From positions 564,625 to 628,624 of the forward strand of contig JAJYXM010000016.1 in the NCBI GenBank assembly GCA_021796435.1: DNA of 64,000 bases. Direction: 5' to 3'. The stretch comes from a bacterium (lineage in GTDB: Bacteria > Patescibacteriota > Patescibacteriia > 2-12-FULL-60-25). A model generated the notes under the pieces. The model saw only the letters and a program-made list of their open reading frames with translations. It did no database searches and was not told the origin of the DNA. The translations under genes were made by a program, and so were the position numbers. Within the stretch, counting starts at the first letter, position 1. The number at the start of each line of letters is the position of its first letter. Of this stretch, positions 1-7,937 are shown piece after piece.

Positions 1-825
1 TGTGCAGAAAGGGGAAAGACGAGTGACGAGCGACGAACGATGCGTAGAGCTTATGCGCGTAGCATCCTTGACTACGATGACGATCAGATGCTGATCCGTA
101 TTTTTGCCTTCGCGCATCACGACATAACGGATGTCTCCGGTGAAATATTTGGCGTCCCAGGGTTGAAGGTCGCTTTCGACCATCCATTCTCGCACATGTT
201 GGAGCACTTCGGCGGCACGCGGATTAAGCAGATAACAGGTCTTCACGTCGACGTAGCGATTCCATGACCCGTATTCCTTGAGGCCGATCTCAGAGTTCCA
301 TCCGACGGCGTAATCCATGCGGTTACGGAAGTAGGCCTTGAATTCTTTTTTGTCATCCTCGAGGAGGCTAGGTGTAGACGTCGTGGATTCGGCAGCTCCT
401 GAAACCTGGATTCCAGCCTCCGCGGGAACGACAGTCGGGGGCATTGATGTGCACGCCATGACTTCTGCGACGCGTTCTTCGTGCCCGGAGGATTCCAATG
501 CGCGATTTATCATCTCCTGTTTTATCGCGAGCTGCGCATCGTAACGCAAATGTTGCCAAAGGCAGCCGCCGCAGACTCCGGCATGGGGGCAGGGAGGCGC
601 AATACGATCCGGTCCTGGCTTGGTGACCTCTTCGACTTTACAGATCTTGTTACCACGATCGCGCGAGAGGAAAGTCGCGCTCAGTTCATCCCCTTGGGCG
701 GAGAAAGGTATGACGGCACGGCCGGAACCCAGTTGGCTGCCGTCGGTCCCCGTCAAATCAAAATATCCACGACCCTTATCGTCGTAGCCTTGGATGATTC
801 CCGTGACACGATGTCCGAAACGCAT
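1..825 (-). CDS. rlmD: RlmD/RumA-type 23S rRNA (uracil-5-)-methyltransferase, 3' end cut by window
   Basis: The frame is open on the minus strand from ATG 825 to the window edge (275 codons), so only the N-terminal part is present. It has a TRAM-like beta domain (residues about 1-65), then the [4Fe-4S] cysteines C79, C85 and C88 (CPHAGVCGGC), the FRNRMDYAVG motif near 165, and a fourth cysteine at C197. This spacing is that of RumA/RlmD, which makes m5U in 23S rRNA; TrmA lacks the cluster. The S-adenosylmethionine domain lies outside the window. Oddities: residues about 126-157 are read from a REP-like palindrome (VVPAEAGIQ), and residues about 256-275 from simple repetitive DNA. Neither belongs to the family. 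The family call is firm; the exact target base is inferred. Confidence 0.85.
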   Translation of the reverse strand, partial: MRFGHRVTGIIQGYDDKGRGYFDLTGTDGSQLGSGRAVIPFSAQGDELSATFLSRDRGNKICKVEEVTKPGPDRIAPPCPHAGVCGGCLWQHLRYDAQLAIKQEMINRALESSGHEERVAEVMACTSMPPTVVPAEAGIQVSGAAESTTSTPSLLEDDKKEFKAYFRNRMDYAVGWNSEIGLKEYGSWNRYVDVKTCYLLNPRAAEVLQHVREWMVESDLQPWDAKYFTGDIRYVVMREGKNTDQHLIVIVVKDATRISSTHRSSLVTRLSPFCT

Positions 826-840
826 GGCGGGAATGTAGCT

Positions 841-1040
841 TAAAGAACCGTAAAATACAAATTAAGGCGTTACTTTCATAACTGAAAGTAACCAAAAGGT
901 TTTGGGGGTTTATGATGCGCTCTTGATGTAAGCGGTTGTTGGTGCTTTTATATCCATGCTTAGCATAAACCCCCAAACCCCCCACGTTACTTTTGGAACG
1001 AACTGTATTCATAGGGGTGCGGGGTTGTTATCATCATGTT
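841..1040. repeat. Intergenic inverted repeats between divergent rlmD and the SPOUT gene
   Basis: Two perfect inverted repeats are visible: 869-877 with 884-892 (GTTACTTTC / GAAAGTAAC), and 901-914 with 964-977 (TTTGGGGGTTTATG / CATAAACCCCCAAA), the latter spaced by 49 nt. No U tract follows either one, so they are not simple terminators. They lie between divergently transcribed genes and could be a degraded dispersed element. Confidence 0.6.
1029..1034 (+). promoter_or_regulatory. -10 hexamer of a probable leaderless promoter
   Basis: TATCAT ends 6 nt before the ATG at 1041. A transcript starting about 7 nt after the -10 would begin at the start codon. There is no good -35 and no Shine-Dalgarno sequence. 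Confidence 0.45.
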
Positions 1041-1493
1041 ATGGAACTGCATATCATCGCGCACGATATACGTTCGGCTCAGAACATCGGATCGTTATTG
1101 CGCACCTGCGATTCGTTAGGCGTGGGGAAACTCTGGATAACCGGATATTCCCCGACGCCGGAGCATCCTCGAGTAGCGAAGACGGCGTTAGGCGCCGAAA
1201 CGAATGTGGCATATGAACAACGGACCGACGTAGAAACTCTCATCTCTGATCTCCGGTCTGAAGGTTTCCGCGTGGTCGGTCTTGAGCTGGACGAACGGGC
1301 CACGGAACTGGCGGCTTATCATGCGGGAGACAAGATCGTCTTATTATTGGGTAATGAAGTAGAGGGAATCCCGCCCTCATTGCGTAGTTTGTGCGATGAC
1401 CTGATCTTCATCCCGCAGAAAGGGAAAAAGGAATCGATGAACGTCGCAGTGGCGGCCGGGATTGCGTGTTACTGGCTTTTGAATGTATCGTAA
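1041..1493 (+). CDS. SPOUT (TrmH/SpoU-like) RNA 2'-O-methyltransferase
   Basis: A 150-residue, single-domain SPOUT protein. Visible motifs are NIGSLLRTCDSLGV near the N-terminus (motif 1), LLLGNEVEGIP (motif 2) and FIPQKGKKESMNVAVAAGIA (motif 3), which form the trefoil-knot cofactor site. It has no N-terminal substrate-binding extension, so the RNA target cannot be read from sequence; tRNA (TrmH/TrmL-like) or rRNA are possible. An in-frame upstream start at 993 would add residues from the inverted-repeat spacer. I chose ATG 1041 because it begins the conserved fold and lies 6 nt after a -10 hexamer. Confidence 0.85.
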   Translation: MELHIIAHDIRSAQNIGSLLRTCDSLGVGKLWITGYSPTPEHPRVAKTALGAETNVAYEQRTDVETLISDLRSEGFRVVGLELDERATELAAYHAGDKIVLLLGNEVEGIPPSLRSLCDDLIFIPQKGKKESMNVAVAAGIACYWLLNVS

Positions 1494-1507
1494 AGTCAGA
1501 AAAAAAT

Positions 1508-2233
1508 ATGCCTCGTGTATCAATCATCATACCGACCAAGAACGAAGAAAACATGTTGCCGAAGCTTTTGGATACGGTCAGGAGCCAAACCTATAAGGAT
1601 TACGAAGTGATAGTGGCGGATGCGCATTCGACGGATAAGACCGCCGAAGTCGCGCAACAGTTCGGGGCGAAAGTCGTAGAGGGAGGGATGCCAGGACCGG
1701 GCCGCAACAAGGGAGCAGTGGCGGCGCAAGGGGAGGTCCTTGTTTTTTTCGATGCGGATGTACAGATGCCGTCGAGCCATTTTTTGGGTGATTGCATCGC
1801 GGAGATGGATAGGAAGGGATTGGACGTCGCCAGCTGCAAGGTCAAGCCGCTTTCGCGCAAGCCGGTGGATAAGGCGATGCATGAGATATACAACGCTTAC
1901 GCCGTGGCGACGGAGAAGATAAAACCGCATGCCCCTGGTTTCTGTATCCTGGTGCGGCGCCATGCGCATGAGGGGATCAAAGGTTTCGACGAAGAGATTG
2001 TCTTGGCCGAAGACCATGATTACGTGCAGCGCGCCAAGAAGTTGGGACATAATTTCGGCCTGCTCAAGTCTCATCCGATATCGGTTTCCGTCAGACGTCT
2101 GGAGAAAGACGGGAGACTGGTCCTGGCCATCAAATATCTTTTCGCCGAACTGCATATCATGACGATCGGCAAAATCAAGAAAGAACTTTTCGAGTACGAA
2201 ATGGGAGGAGAAGGGAAGAAAGAAACAGATTAA
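1508..2233 (+). CDS. Family 2 (GT-A) glycosyltransferase
   Basis: A 241-residue protein starting MPRVSIIIPTKNEE, the usual start of a GT2 nucleotide-sugar binding domain. DAHSTDKT and the DxD-type metal motif FFDADV (about residues 83-85) follow, then LAEDHDYVQRAKKLG, which looks like the ED acceptor/base motif. The C-terminus is hydrophobic but has no clear membrane segment. It probably adds a sugar to a lipid carrier or surface glycan; donor and acceptor are unknown. The gene begins 14 nt after the SPOUT gene, so they are probably co-transcribed. Its last codons and stop form the left arm of hairpin element A1. Confidence 0.85.
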   Translation: MPRVSIIIPTKNEENMLPKLLDTVRSQTYKDYEVIVADAHSTDKTAEVAQQFGAKVVEGGMPGPGRNKGAVAAQGEVLVFFDADVQMPSSHFLGDCIAEMDRKGLDVASCKVKPLSRKPVDKAMHEIYNAYAVATEKIKPHAPGFCILVRRHAHEGIKGFDEEIVLAEDHDYVQRAKKLGHNFGLLKSHPISVSVRRLEKDGRLVLAIKYLFAELHIMTIGKIKKELFEYEMGGEGKKETD

Positions 2234-2316
2234 ATTCTTCCCTGCGGAACTCGCTCGCAGAACGATAAACAGCTCGCTCAAACAGTCCTCGGTTCAGAAT
2301 CTAATCTGTTTCTTTC
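2213..2316 (+). repeat. Hairpin element A1 (family A, long-core type)
   Basis: The conserved 50-nt core is 2242-2291: CTGCGGAACTCGCTCG, 14 variable nt, then GCTCGCTCAAACAGTCCTCG. The arms are about 20 nt with one mismatch and include the last codons and stop of the glycosyltransferase gene on the left. Nearly the same core occurs at 11202-11251 with entirely different arms. The right side ends in a T-rich stretch (about 2310-2320), so this copy might also terminate transcription. Confidence 0.7.
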
Positions 2317-2362
2317 TTTTAATATGAAGATTGGGGCAAGAATTATTGAAATTGATTTTCTA

Positions 2363-2401
2363 CTGCGGGGCTCGTTTCAGTCTACCTCGAACACATCCTC
2401 G
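2363..2401 (+). repeat. Family A core (short type), copy A2
   Basis: A 39-nt core matching copy A3 (4163-4201) at 38 of 39 positions. It starts CTGCGGGGCTCG and ends CTCGAACACATCCTCG. I cannot find convincing complementary arms around it, so it may be a decayed copy. It lies in the MurJ upstream region. Confidence 0.65.
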
Positions 2402-2488
2402 GAGGGTATTTTTACTTTTCCTGTTCTTTAAAAAGGGGAAAGAAGTAAGAACTCGACGAAAGCGTGACGTTTGGGCATAATCAGCCAC

Positions 2489-4135
2489 GTGAGCATCATC
2501 CGGGTTTTGAACGATAAACTGCACAACCTTTGGCACGGCGAGGCGAATGGTCTGACTGCCGCTGCTTTGATCGTGGGGGCGGCTTCGGTGGCTTCGCGTT
2601 TGGTCGGGGTATTGCGCGATCGTGTGTTGGCTTCGACTTTCGGTGCAGGGCATGACTTGGACGTCTATTACGCCGCTTTTCGCGTACCGGATCTGATCTA
2701 TTCTCTGATCATCCTTGGCGCCTTGTCAGCAGGGTTCATCCCTGTCTTTTCCGAATATCTGGAGAATCGCGGAAAGGAAGAGGCGTGGAAATTGGCGGCA
2801 CAGACACTCTCCATCATCGGGGCAGTCATGGTCGGCGTCTGTCTGGCGCTTGCTTTGACGGCGCAATGGATCGTGCCTTGGACCGTGCCAGGGTTCAGCG
2901 GCGATAAGCTGGAACAGACGATCATGCTGTCGCGCATCATGTTCCTTTCGCCGGTGTTGTTGGGCGTCTCCGCGGTGATGGGCGGTGTGCTGCAGGCGAT
3001 GAAGCGCTTCATGGCTTTCTCGTTGGCGCCGGTCTTCTATAATCTGGGCATCATCTTCGGAGCGTTGTTCTTGGCACCGCGCTTCGGGATCATGGGCGTC
3101 GCTTGGGGCGTGATCATCGGTGCGTTCCTGCATCTGGCTACGCAGGCATCGGTGGTCTTCAAATTGGGCTTAGGCAAATTGCCGTGGCCTTCTTTCCGTC
3201 CGGCCGGAGTACGTCGCATCTTAAGATTGATGTTGCCTCGGACTTTAGGTTTGGGTGTATCGCAGCTGAACCTGGTGATACTTTTGGCTTTGGCCTCGGC
3301 TTTGCCTTCAGGTTCCGTAGCGGTCTTCAATCTGGCGAACAATCTGCAGTCGTTTCCGGTCGGGATATTCGGCATCTCATATGCCTTGGCTGCGTTCCCT
3401 TTGTTGGCGCGTGCGGCCAGCCGCAACGATCAGGTATGTTTCGCCAATGAGATCATCTCGGCTTTGAGCAAGATCGCCTTCTTCATCCTGCCTTCGATGG
3501 CCATCTTTTTCCTGTTGCGCGTACAGATAGTCAGGTTGGCGCTCGGGGCAGGTGAATTCGATTGGGATAATACGATCAGCACCGCTAACGTCTTGGGCGC
3601 CTTTACAGCCGCATTGGTGGCGCAAGCTTTGGTGCCTTTGTTCGCCCGAGCTTTTTACGCCAAACAGGACACGAAAACTCCGCTCTATATCGCCTTGTTC
3701 TCTGAAGCCACGAACCTCGGCTTAGCGCTTTGGTGGCGGGGGATCTTCGGCATAACCGGTCTGGCGCTGGCGTTCGCGGCGGCTTCTTATGCCAATGCTT
3801 TCTTGCTTTGGGTCTATCTCAAGAGGAAATACGGACCGTTCGATACGTATAGCCTGAACATATCGGTGCTCAAGTCCATGGCTGCAGCCGCCAGCATCAT
3901 CGCCGTCGGATATCCGGTGAGGCAGATCGTCGGTTCGATTTTCCCTCTGCATACTTTTTTGGAAGTCGCATTGCAAGCGACCGCCGCATGCGCGGCTGGC
4001 GGTGGGACATTCATCTTGGTCGCATGGGTGTTGAAGTCAAAGGAGCTTTTGGATTTCATGGACGCCATCAAGCGCAGGGTATGGCGTAAAAAACCGAGGA
4101 TCGATGGGATGGAGGAAGCACAAGGGATGGGGTAG
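2489..4135 (+). CDS. murJ: Lipid II flippase MurJ (MviN)
   Basis: About 548 residues with roughly 14 hydrophobic segments of the MOP superfamily. The N-terminal region (SRLVGVLRDRVLASTFGAG...DVYYAAFRVPD) and the SAGFIPVFSEYL stretch are MurJ signatures; MurJ moves lipid II across the membrane for peptidoglycan synthesis. Two starts are possible: TTG 2471, or GTG 2489 which lies 7 nt after a CATAAT -10 hexamer (2476-2481). I prefer the leaderless GTG. The last codons are followed 1 nt later by the left arm of element A3. CPR cells do make a wall, so the function is expected. Confidence 0.9.
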   Translation: MSIIRVLNDKLHNLWHGEANGLTAAALIVGAASVASRLVGVLRDRVLASTFGAGHDLDVYYAAFRVPDLIYSLIILGALSAGFIPVFSEYLENRGKEEAWKLAAQTLSIIGAVMVGVCLALALTAQWIVPWTVPGFSGDKLEQTIMLSRIMFLSPVLLGVSAVMGGVLQAMKRFMAFSLAPVFYNLGIIFGALFLAPRFGIMGVAWGVIIGAFLHLATQASVVFKLGLGKLPWPSFRPAGVRRILRLMLPRTLGLGVSQLNLVILLALASALPSGSVAVFNLANNLQSFPVGIFGISYALAAFPLLARAASRNDQVCFANEIISALSKIAFFILPSMAIFFLLRVQIVRLALGAGEFDWDNTISTANVLGAFTAALVAQALVPLFARAFYAKQDTKTPLYIALFSEATNLGLALWWRGIFGITGLALAFAAASYANAFLLWVYLKRKYGPFDTYSLNISVLKSMAAAASIIAVGYPVRQIVGSIFPLHTFLEVALQATAACAAGGGTFILVAWVLKSKELLDFMDAIKRRVWRKKPRIDGMEEAQGMG

Positions 4136-4136
4136 G

Positions 4137-4227
4137 GTAGAAGTGGGTCTGTATTTTCACTGCTGCGGGGCTCGTTTCGGTCTACCTCGAACACATCCTC
4201 GCAATGAAAATACAGACCCACTTCTAC
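4137..4227 (+). repeat. Hairpin element A3 (family A, short-core type)
   Basis: Perfect 23-bp arms at 4137-4159 and 4205-4227 enclose the 39-nt core at 4163-4201. The left arm starts 2 nt after the murJ stop. The arm sequence is unrelated to the arms of the other copies although the core is almost identical. There is no U tract after the right arm. Confidence 0.8.
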
Positions 4228-4245
4228 CGGGAAGAGGGGTGAAAG

Positions 4246-4365
4246 CTGCGGGGGCTCGTCTAATTTATCTCGAACAGGTCCTCGCTTCAAAATTAATCAC
4301 CAAGCCACCAAAAAGGATTAGAAGGAAGGAAGACAGCGGGGTTCGTCCTATATATCTCGAACGAG
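4246..4365 (+). repeat. Two further family A cores (A4, A5) upstream of the FecR gene
   Basis: A4 is a full 39-nt core at 4246-4284 (CTGCGGGGGCTCGT...TCTCGAACAGGTCCTCG) with only short flanking complementarity. A5 at about 4335-4365 is partial (GCGGGGTTCGT...TCTCGAACGAG) and lacks the CCTCG end. With A3 they make a tandem cluster filling most of the 265-nt gap between murJ and the FecR gene. Confidence 0.65.
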
Positions 4366-4400
4366 TGGAATTGTGGTAGTATGATGCTAAATCAATTGGT

Positions 4401-5411
4401 ATGAGAAGAAGATATCTATCTTTAGTGTTGGTCGTCGCTTTGGCCGGTTTGGGAGCGGGATGCTTCAAGCTGGGGCCGCGAGTGGTCAAGGATTCGGCCG
4501 CGACACAGCCGACGGTGGCGACGCAGCAACAGACGGGACAGCAGAAGCAGACCGATGGTTCTACTGGCCAAGCTCTCCAGCCTGGGTATCAGGATACTGC
4601 TGTGGTCGGATACCTTGAGATGGCCAGTGACGTGAAAGTCGACATAACGCGTGACGGGACCAAACAAGCGGCGCAGGACTCGACGGAGTTGCTCGATAAC
4701 GACGAATTGCAGGTAACGCAGGGAACGGCATACATCATCTATCCGGATGCCGGTCGGGCGAGACTGGATGAGGGGACCGATCTGGTGCTGCTTAAGGACG
4801 AATCGGCGGACGGGAATATCTTCTCGCAGTTGAGGCTCAATGCAGGACGCGTCTGGACTCGTTTCGAACGTCTGCTGGGTCAGGACGAGTATTATTCGGT
4901 TTCGGCTAACGGCGTGGTGGCTACGGTGCGTGGTACCGCATTCGGCGTCGCGGTGAAGGATGACGGCGTGGACATCCAGGTGGCAGATCATGAGGTAGAG
5001 GTCTCGAATGAAGCGGCGGTCTTGGTCAGCGCGAATCTTGAGGATGCCAATCGGATAAAACTTACGGCCGGACAGGGCATCAAGATAGTGACGAAAGGCC
5101 TGCTGTTGCCCAATGTGCGGATACTCCAGTCAGCAGTCAGGCAGCTATCGGTAGGGGAGAAGCTGGACGAAGCTTTCAAGTTCGGTTTGACTAAACTGCC
5201 TTTGGATAAGCTGATGAGACCGGCACAACCCGTGCTTTTGCCCCTTAAGCCGGTCGTCAACCAAGACCTGAAACTATATCGCGATTTGTTGCTGCAGCGC
5301 CGCATCATGTCGCAAGGAGCTTCCTCGACATTCATCGCACCTGATCGCGCTCCGTTGCTGCAGGAGATACAGCCGACCACGACTCCACGGGTAATCGGAC
5401 CAAGCGGCTGA
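4401..5411 (+). CDS. FecR-domain lipoprotein
   Basis: 336 residues. The N-terminus is a lipoprotein signal with lipobox LGAGC (Cys21), followed by a Q/T-rich linker to about residue 65. The central part carries a FecR-like beta domain: DNDELQVTQGTAYIIYPDAGRARLDEGT, LRLNAGRVWTRFERL and VATVRGTAFGVAV. The C-terminus has no recognised domain. FecR domains occur in surface sensors and scaffolds; no TonB system is expected here, so a signalling role in iron uptake is unlikely. A TATGAT hexamer at 4380-4385 may be its -10. It is probably a single transcription unit. Confidence 0.75.
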   Translation: MRRRYLSLVLVVALAGLGAGCFKLGPRVVKDSAATQPTVATQQQTGQQKQTDGSTGQALQPGYQDTAVVGYLEMASDVKVDITRDGTKQAAQDSTELLDNDELQVTQGTAYIIYPDAGRARLDEGTDLVLLKDESADGNIFSQLRLNAGRVWTRFERLLGQDEYYSVSANGVVATVRGTAFGVAVKDDGVDIQVADHEVEVSNEAAVLVSANLEDANRIKLTAGQGIKIVTKGLLLPNVRILQSAVRQLSVGEKLDEAFKFGLTKLPLDKLMRPAQPVLLPLKPVVNQDLKLYRDLLLQRRIMSQGASSTFIAPDRAPLLQEIQPTTTPRVIGPSG

Positions 5412-5539
5412 AGAGGGACGTAAGCGATTGCCAAAAACCCTTTTTTCAGGCAGTATTGCTAGGCCAATTACGAATTACGGATGACGAATGGCAAGAAAAG
5501 CTAGGTCGTTGATGTGTTGGCATGTTTCAAAGTTTGGTC

Positions 5540-7354
5540 ATGGAACAGTCACTAATCAGAAATTTCTGCATAATCGCGCATATCGATCACGGCAAGTCTA
5601 CGCTGTCGGATCGGCTTTTGGAGACCACGGGGACGATCGAGAAGCGCAAGATGAAAGAACAGCTTTTGGATACCATGGATCTGGAACGCGAGCGCGGCAT
5701 CACCATCAAGCTGCAGCCGGCGCGCATGAAATATAAAGCCAAAGACGGGCAGGAATATGAGCTGAACCTGATCGATACGCCGGGACACGTGGATTTCACG
5801 TATGAAGTATCCCGTTCGTTGGCGTCCGTCGAAGGAGCGATACTCTTGGTGGACGCAACGCAGGGTGTGCAGGCGCAGACAATCGCCAACCTGTATCTCG
5901 CCTTGGAGCAGGATTTGACCATCATACCGGTGCTCAACAAAATCGATTTGCCGGCGGCTGATGTCGAGCGTTGCGCGGAGGAATTGATGAAGCTCATCGG
6001 CTGCACGAGAGAGGAGATAATCTGCGCTTCAGGCAAGACCGGCGTCGGTGTGGACCTAATACTGGAGCGCGTGGTCAAGGACATCCCTCATCCCAGAGGC
6101 GATAGGTCGGCCTTTTTCCGTGCGGTGATCTTCGATTCAAAATACGACGACTATCGTGGAGTCGTGGCTTACGTGCGCGTCATGGACGGTAAGCTCTCCA
6201 AGAACGAAAAACTCAAATTCATCGCGACTGCGACGGAAGGTCAGGCTCTGGATGTGGGATACCTCAAACCGGATTATGTCAGCACGCAGGAGATAGAGGC
6301 GGGAGAAATCGCATACGTCGTATCAGGTCTGAAGGACATCTCGGCGGTACGGGTCGGCGATACCATCGCAAGCTACGAACATGCCGCGGAGACGAAGACT
6401 TTGCCTGGCTACAAGGAAGTCCGTCCGATGGTCTATGCCAGCATCTTCCCGAAGGAGGGAAATGAATACGTCAGGCTGCGCGAGGCGATGATGAAGCTGA
6501 AATTGTCGGATGCTGCCTTGGCGTTCGAGCCGGAACAGTCATTGGCATTAGGATATGGTTTCCGTTGCGGACTCCTGGGCATGCTGCATCTCGAGATAGT
6601 GCAGGAACGGTTGCGTCGCGAGCACAACATGGAGCTCGTCATCACGAGCCCTAGCGTGGCTTATGAGGTAACGATGACCGATGGGTCTGAGCGCATCGTG
6701 ACATCGCCGTTGGATTTCCCTGATCCCTCCCATCTGCGCGAAGTGCGCGAGCCTTGGGTCTCGGTCGATATCGTGTGTCCCGCGGAATACATCGGCAACA
6801 TAATGTCGCTCGTGACGGAGCGTCGGGGCATGTATAAGTCCACGGACTATCTAGACCCAAAACGCACGGTCCTGCATTTCGATATGCCGCTCTCTTCGGT
6901 CATCGTGGATTTCCACGACAAGCTCAAGAGCGCATCGTCCGGCTATGCATCGTTGAACTACGAATTCATCGGTTATCGTCCGGCCAAGATCGTCCTGCTC
7001 GATATCCTGGTGGCGGAAAAGAAGGTCCCGGCATTCTCCATGCTGTTGCATGAGTCGGAAGCGTTCCGTCGGGGCAGGGAAGTCGTGGCGACTCTCAAGG
7101 AGACGCTGCCGCGGCAGCAATTCGTGATAAAGATCCAAGCGGCGATAGGGGCCAAGATAATCGCCGCGGATCGCATCTCGGCTTTCCGTAAGGACGTGAC
7201 CGGATACTTGTACGGCGGCGATGTGACGCGTAAAATGAAACTGCTGCAGAAACAGAAGAAAGGCAAGAAACGGATGTTGAGCATGGGTTCAGGCTCGGTT
7301 GAGATCCCGCCGGATACGTTCATCAAAGTATTAAGACGCGAAGATGGGGATTGA
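5540..7354 (+). CDS. lepA: Elongation factor 4 (LepA), translational GTPase
   Basis: About 604 residues, the normal length. G1 AHIDHGKST (near residue 14), RERGITI, G3 DTPGHVD, G4 NKID and a G5-like SGKTG are all present. The C-terminal LepA-specific domain is complete, including the KKGKKRM stretch. LepA acts on the ribosome during stalled elongation or subunit biogenesis. An upstream ATG at 5522 would add six residues; I chose 5540 (MEQSLIRNFCIIAHIDHG) because family members usually have only a few residues before IRNF. Confidence 0.95.
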   Translation: MEQSLIRNFCIIAHIDHGKSTLSDRLLETTGTIEKRKMKEQLLDTMDLERERGITIKLQPARMKYKAKDGQEYELNLIDTPGHVDFTYEVSRSLASVEGAILLVDATQGVQAQTIANLYLALEQDLTIIPVLNKIDLPAADVERCAEELMKLIGCTREEIICASGKTGVGVDLILERVVKDIPHPRGDRSAFFRAVIFDSKYDDYRGVVAYVRVMDGKLSKNEKLKFIATATEGQALDVGYLKPDYVSTQEIEAGEIAYVVSGLKDISAVRVGDTIASYEHAAETKTLPGYKEVRPMVYASIFPKEGNEYVRLREAMMKLKLSDAALAFEPEQSLALGYGFRCGLLGMLHLEIVQERLRREHNMELVITSPSVAYEVTMTDGSERIVTSPLDFPDPSHLREVREPWVSVDIVCPAEYIGNIMSLVTERRGMYKSTDYLDPKRTVLHFDMPLSSVIVDFHDKLKSASSGYASLNYEFIGYRPAKIVLLDILVAEKKVPAFSMLLHESEAFRRGREVVATLKETLPRQQFVIKIQAAIGAKIIAADRISAFRKDVTGYLYGGDVTRKMKLLQKQKKGKKRMLSMGSGSVEIPPDTFIKVLRREDGD

Positions 7355-7421
7355 GATGCTAGTGAGAATATTTTAAATGCTGCGGTGCTTGTCATTGAAG
7401 TCAAACTTTGAAGCAAAAAAT

Positions 7422-7736
7422 ATGTCTGAGCAAAAATTTCCTATCGTTGGTCGGCATGAGTGGTACGGAGAAGGGCCTCTGCTGAACAACGATGTAGAAA
7501 AAAGCGTGATAAAGGCTTTAGAAGAAGCTGGAGATCGTGGACTTAATACCGGCGAACTCCTGGAAAAGGTGCAGAAGGGTGGCGGTCTCTATAGCGAAAT
7601 AGACACCGTGTATCCGGATGAGCCGATCTATGATGTAGATGATGTGCAGGAGGCGTATCTGCGGCTAGAGAATCACGGCATAATCGAGCAAGATAAGGAG
7701 ACTAAACTCTGGAGAATTAGACAACAATCCGTATGA
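7422..7736 (+). CDS. Small protein with a winged-helix-like C-terminal half, unknown
   Basis: 104 residues from ATG 7422. The order SVIKALEEAGDRGLNTGELLEKV then VQEAYLRLENHGIIEQDKETKLWRIRQ resembles a winged helix: two helices, a recognition-helix-like segment and a beta wing. I do not recognise a named family. It starts 67 nt after lepA and its stop overlaps the next start by ATGA (7733-7736), so the two small genes are translationally coupled. A DNA-binding role is only a guess from the fold pattern. Confidence 0.6.
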   Translation: MSEQKFPIVGRHEWYGEGPLLNNDVEKSVIKALEEAGDRGLNTGELLEKVQKGGGLYSEIDTVYPDEPIYDVDDVQEAYLRLENHGIIEQDKETKLWRIRQQSV

Positions 7737-7834
7737 AAGCTAAACAAAGAAAACTCATCAATAAGTTAGTCATAGGATTCATCGCCTTTGCGACGATATT
7801 CTTTCTGATAGCCCCGTTCGCGAGTTATTTTTGA
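7733..7834 (+). CDS. 33-residue single-span membrane protein
   Basis: A short ORF coupled to the preceding gene by an ATGA overlap. It has a strongly basic N-terminus (MKAKQRKLINK), a hydrophobic segment (LVIGFIAFATIFFLIAPF, residues 12-29) and stops at TGA 7832-7834. The composition, the coupling and the positive-inside pattern argue that it is real. No function can be assigned; such small proteins often regulate or stabilise a membrane partner. Confidence 0.55.
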   Translation: MKAKQRKLINKLVIGFIAFATIFFLIAPFASYF

Positions 7835-7937
7835 CTTATCCACTTGACGGTTCGCGTGGATGAGGTAGCGGTATAGATAGGTGCAGGGCGAAGCGTGATC
7901 CAGCGCGTTCGCTCTTTTATTTTCAGGGAGAAGTGTC

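Noticed and set aside
1-843. Short plus-strand and alternate-frame ORFs over the rlmD region
   Set aside because: The minus-strand frame ending at the window edge carries all RumA motifs; the others are shadows.
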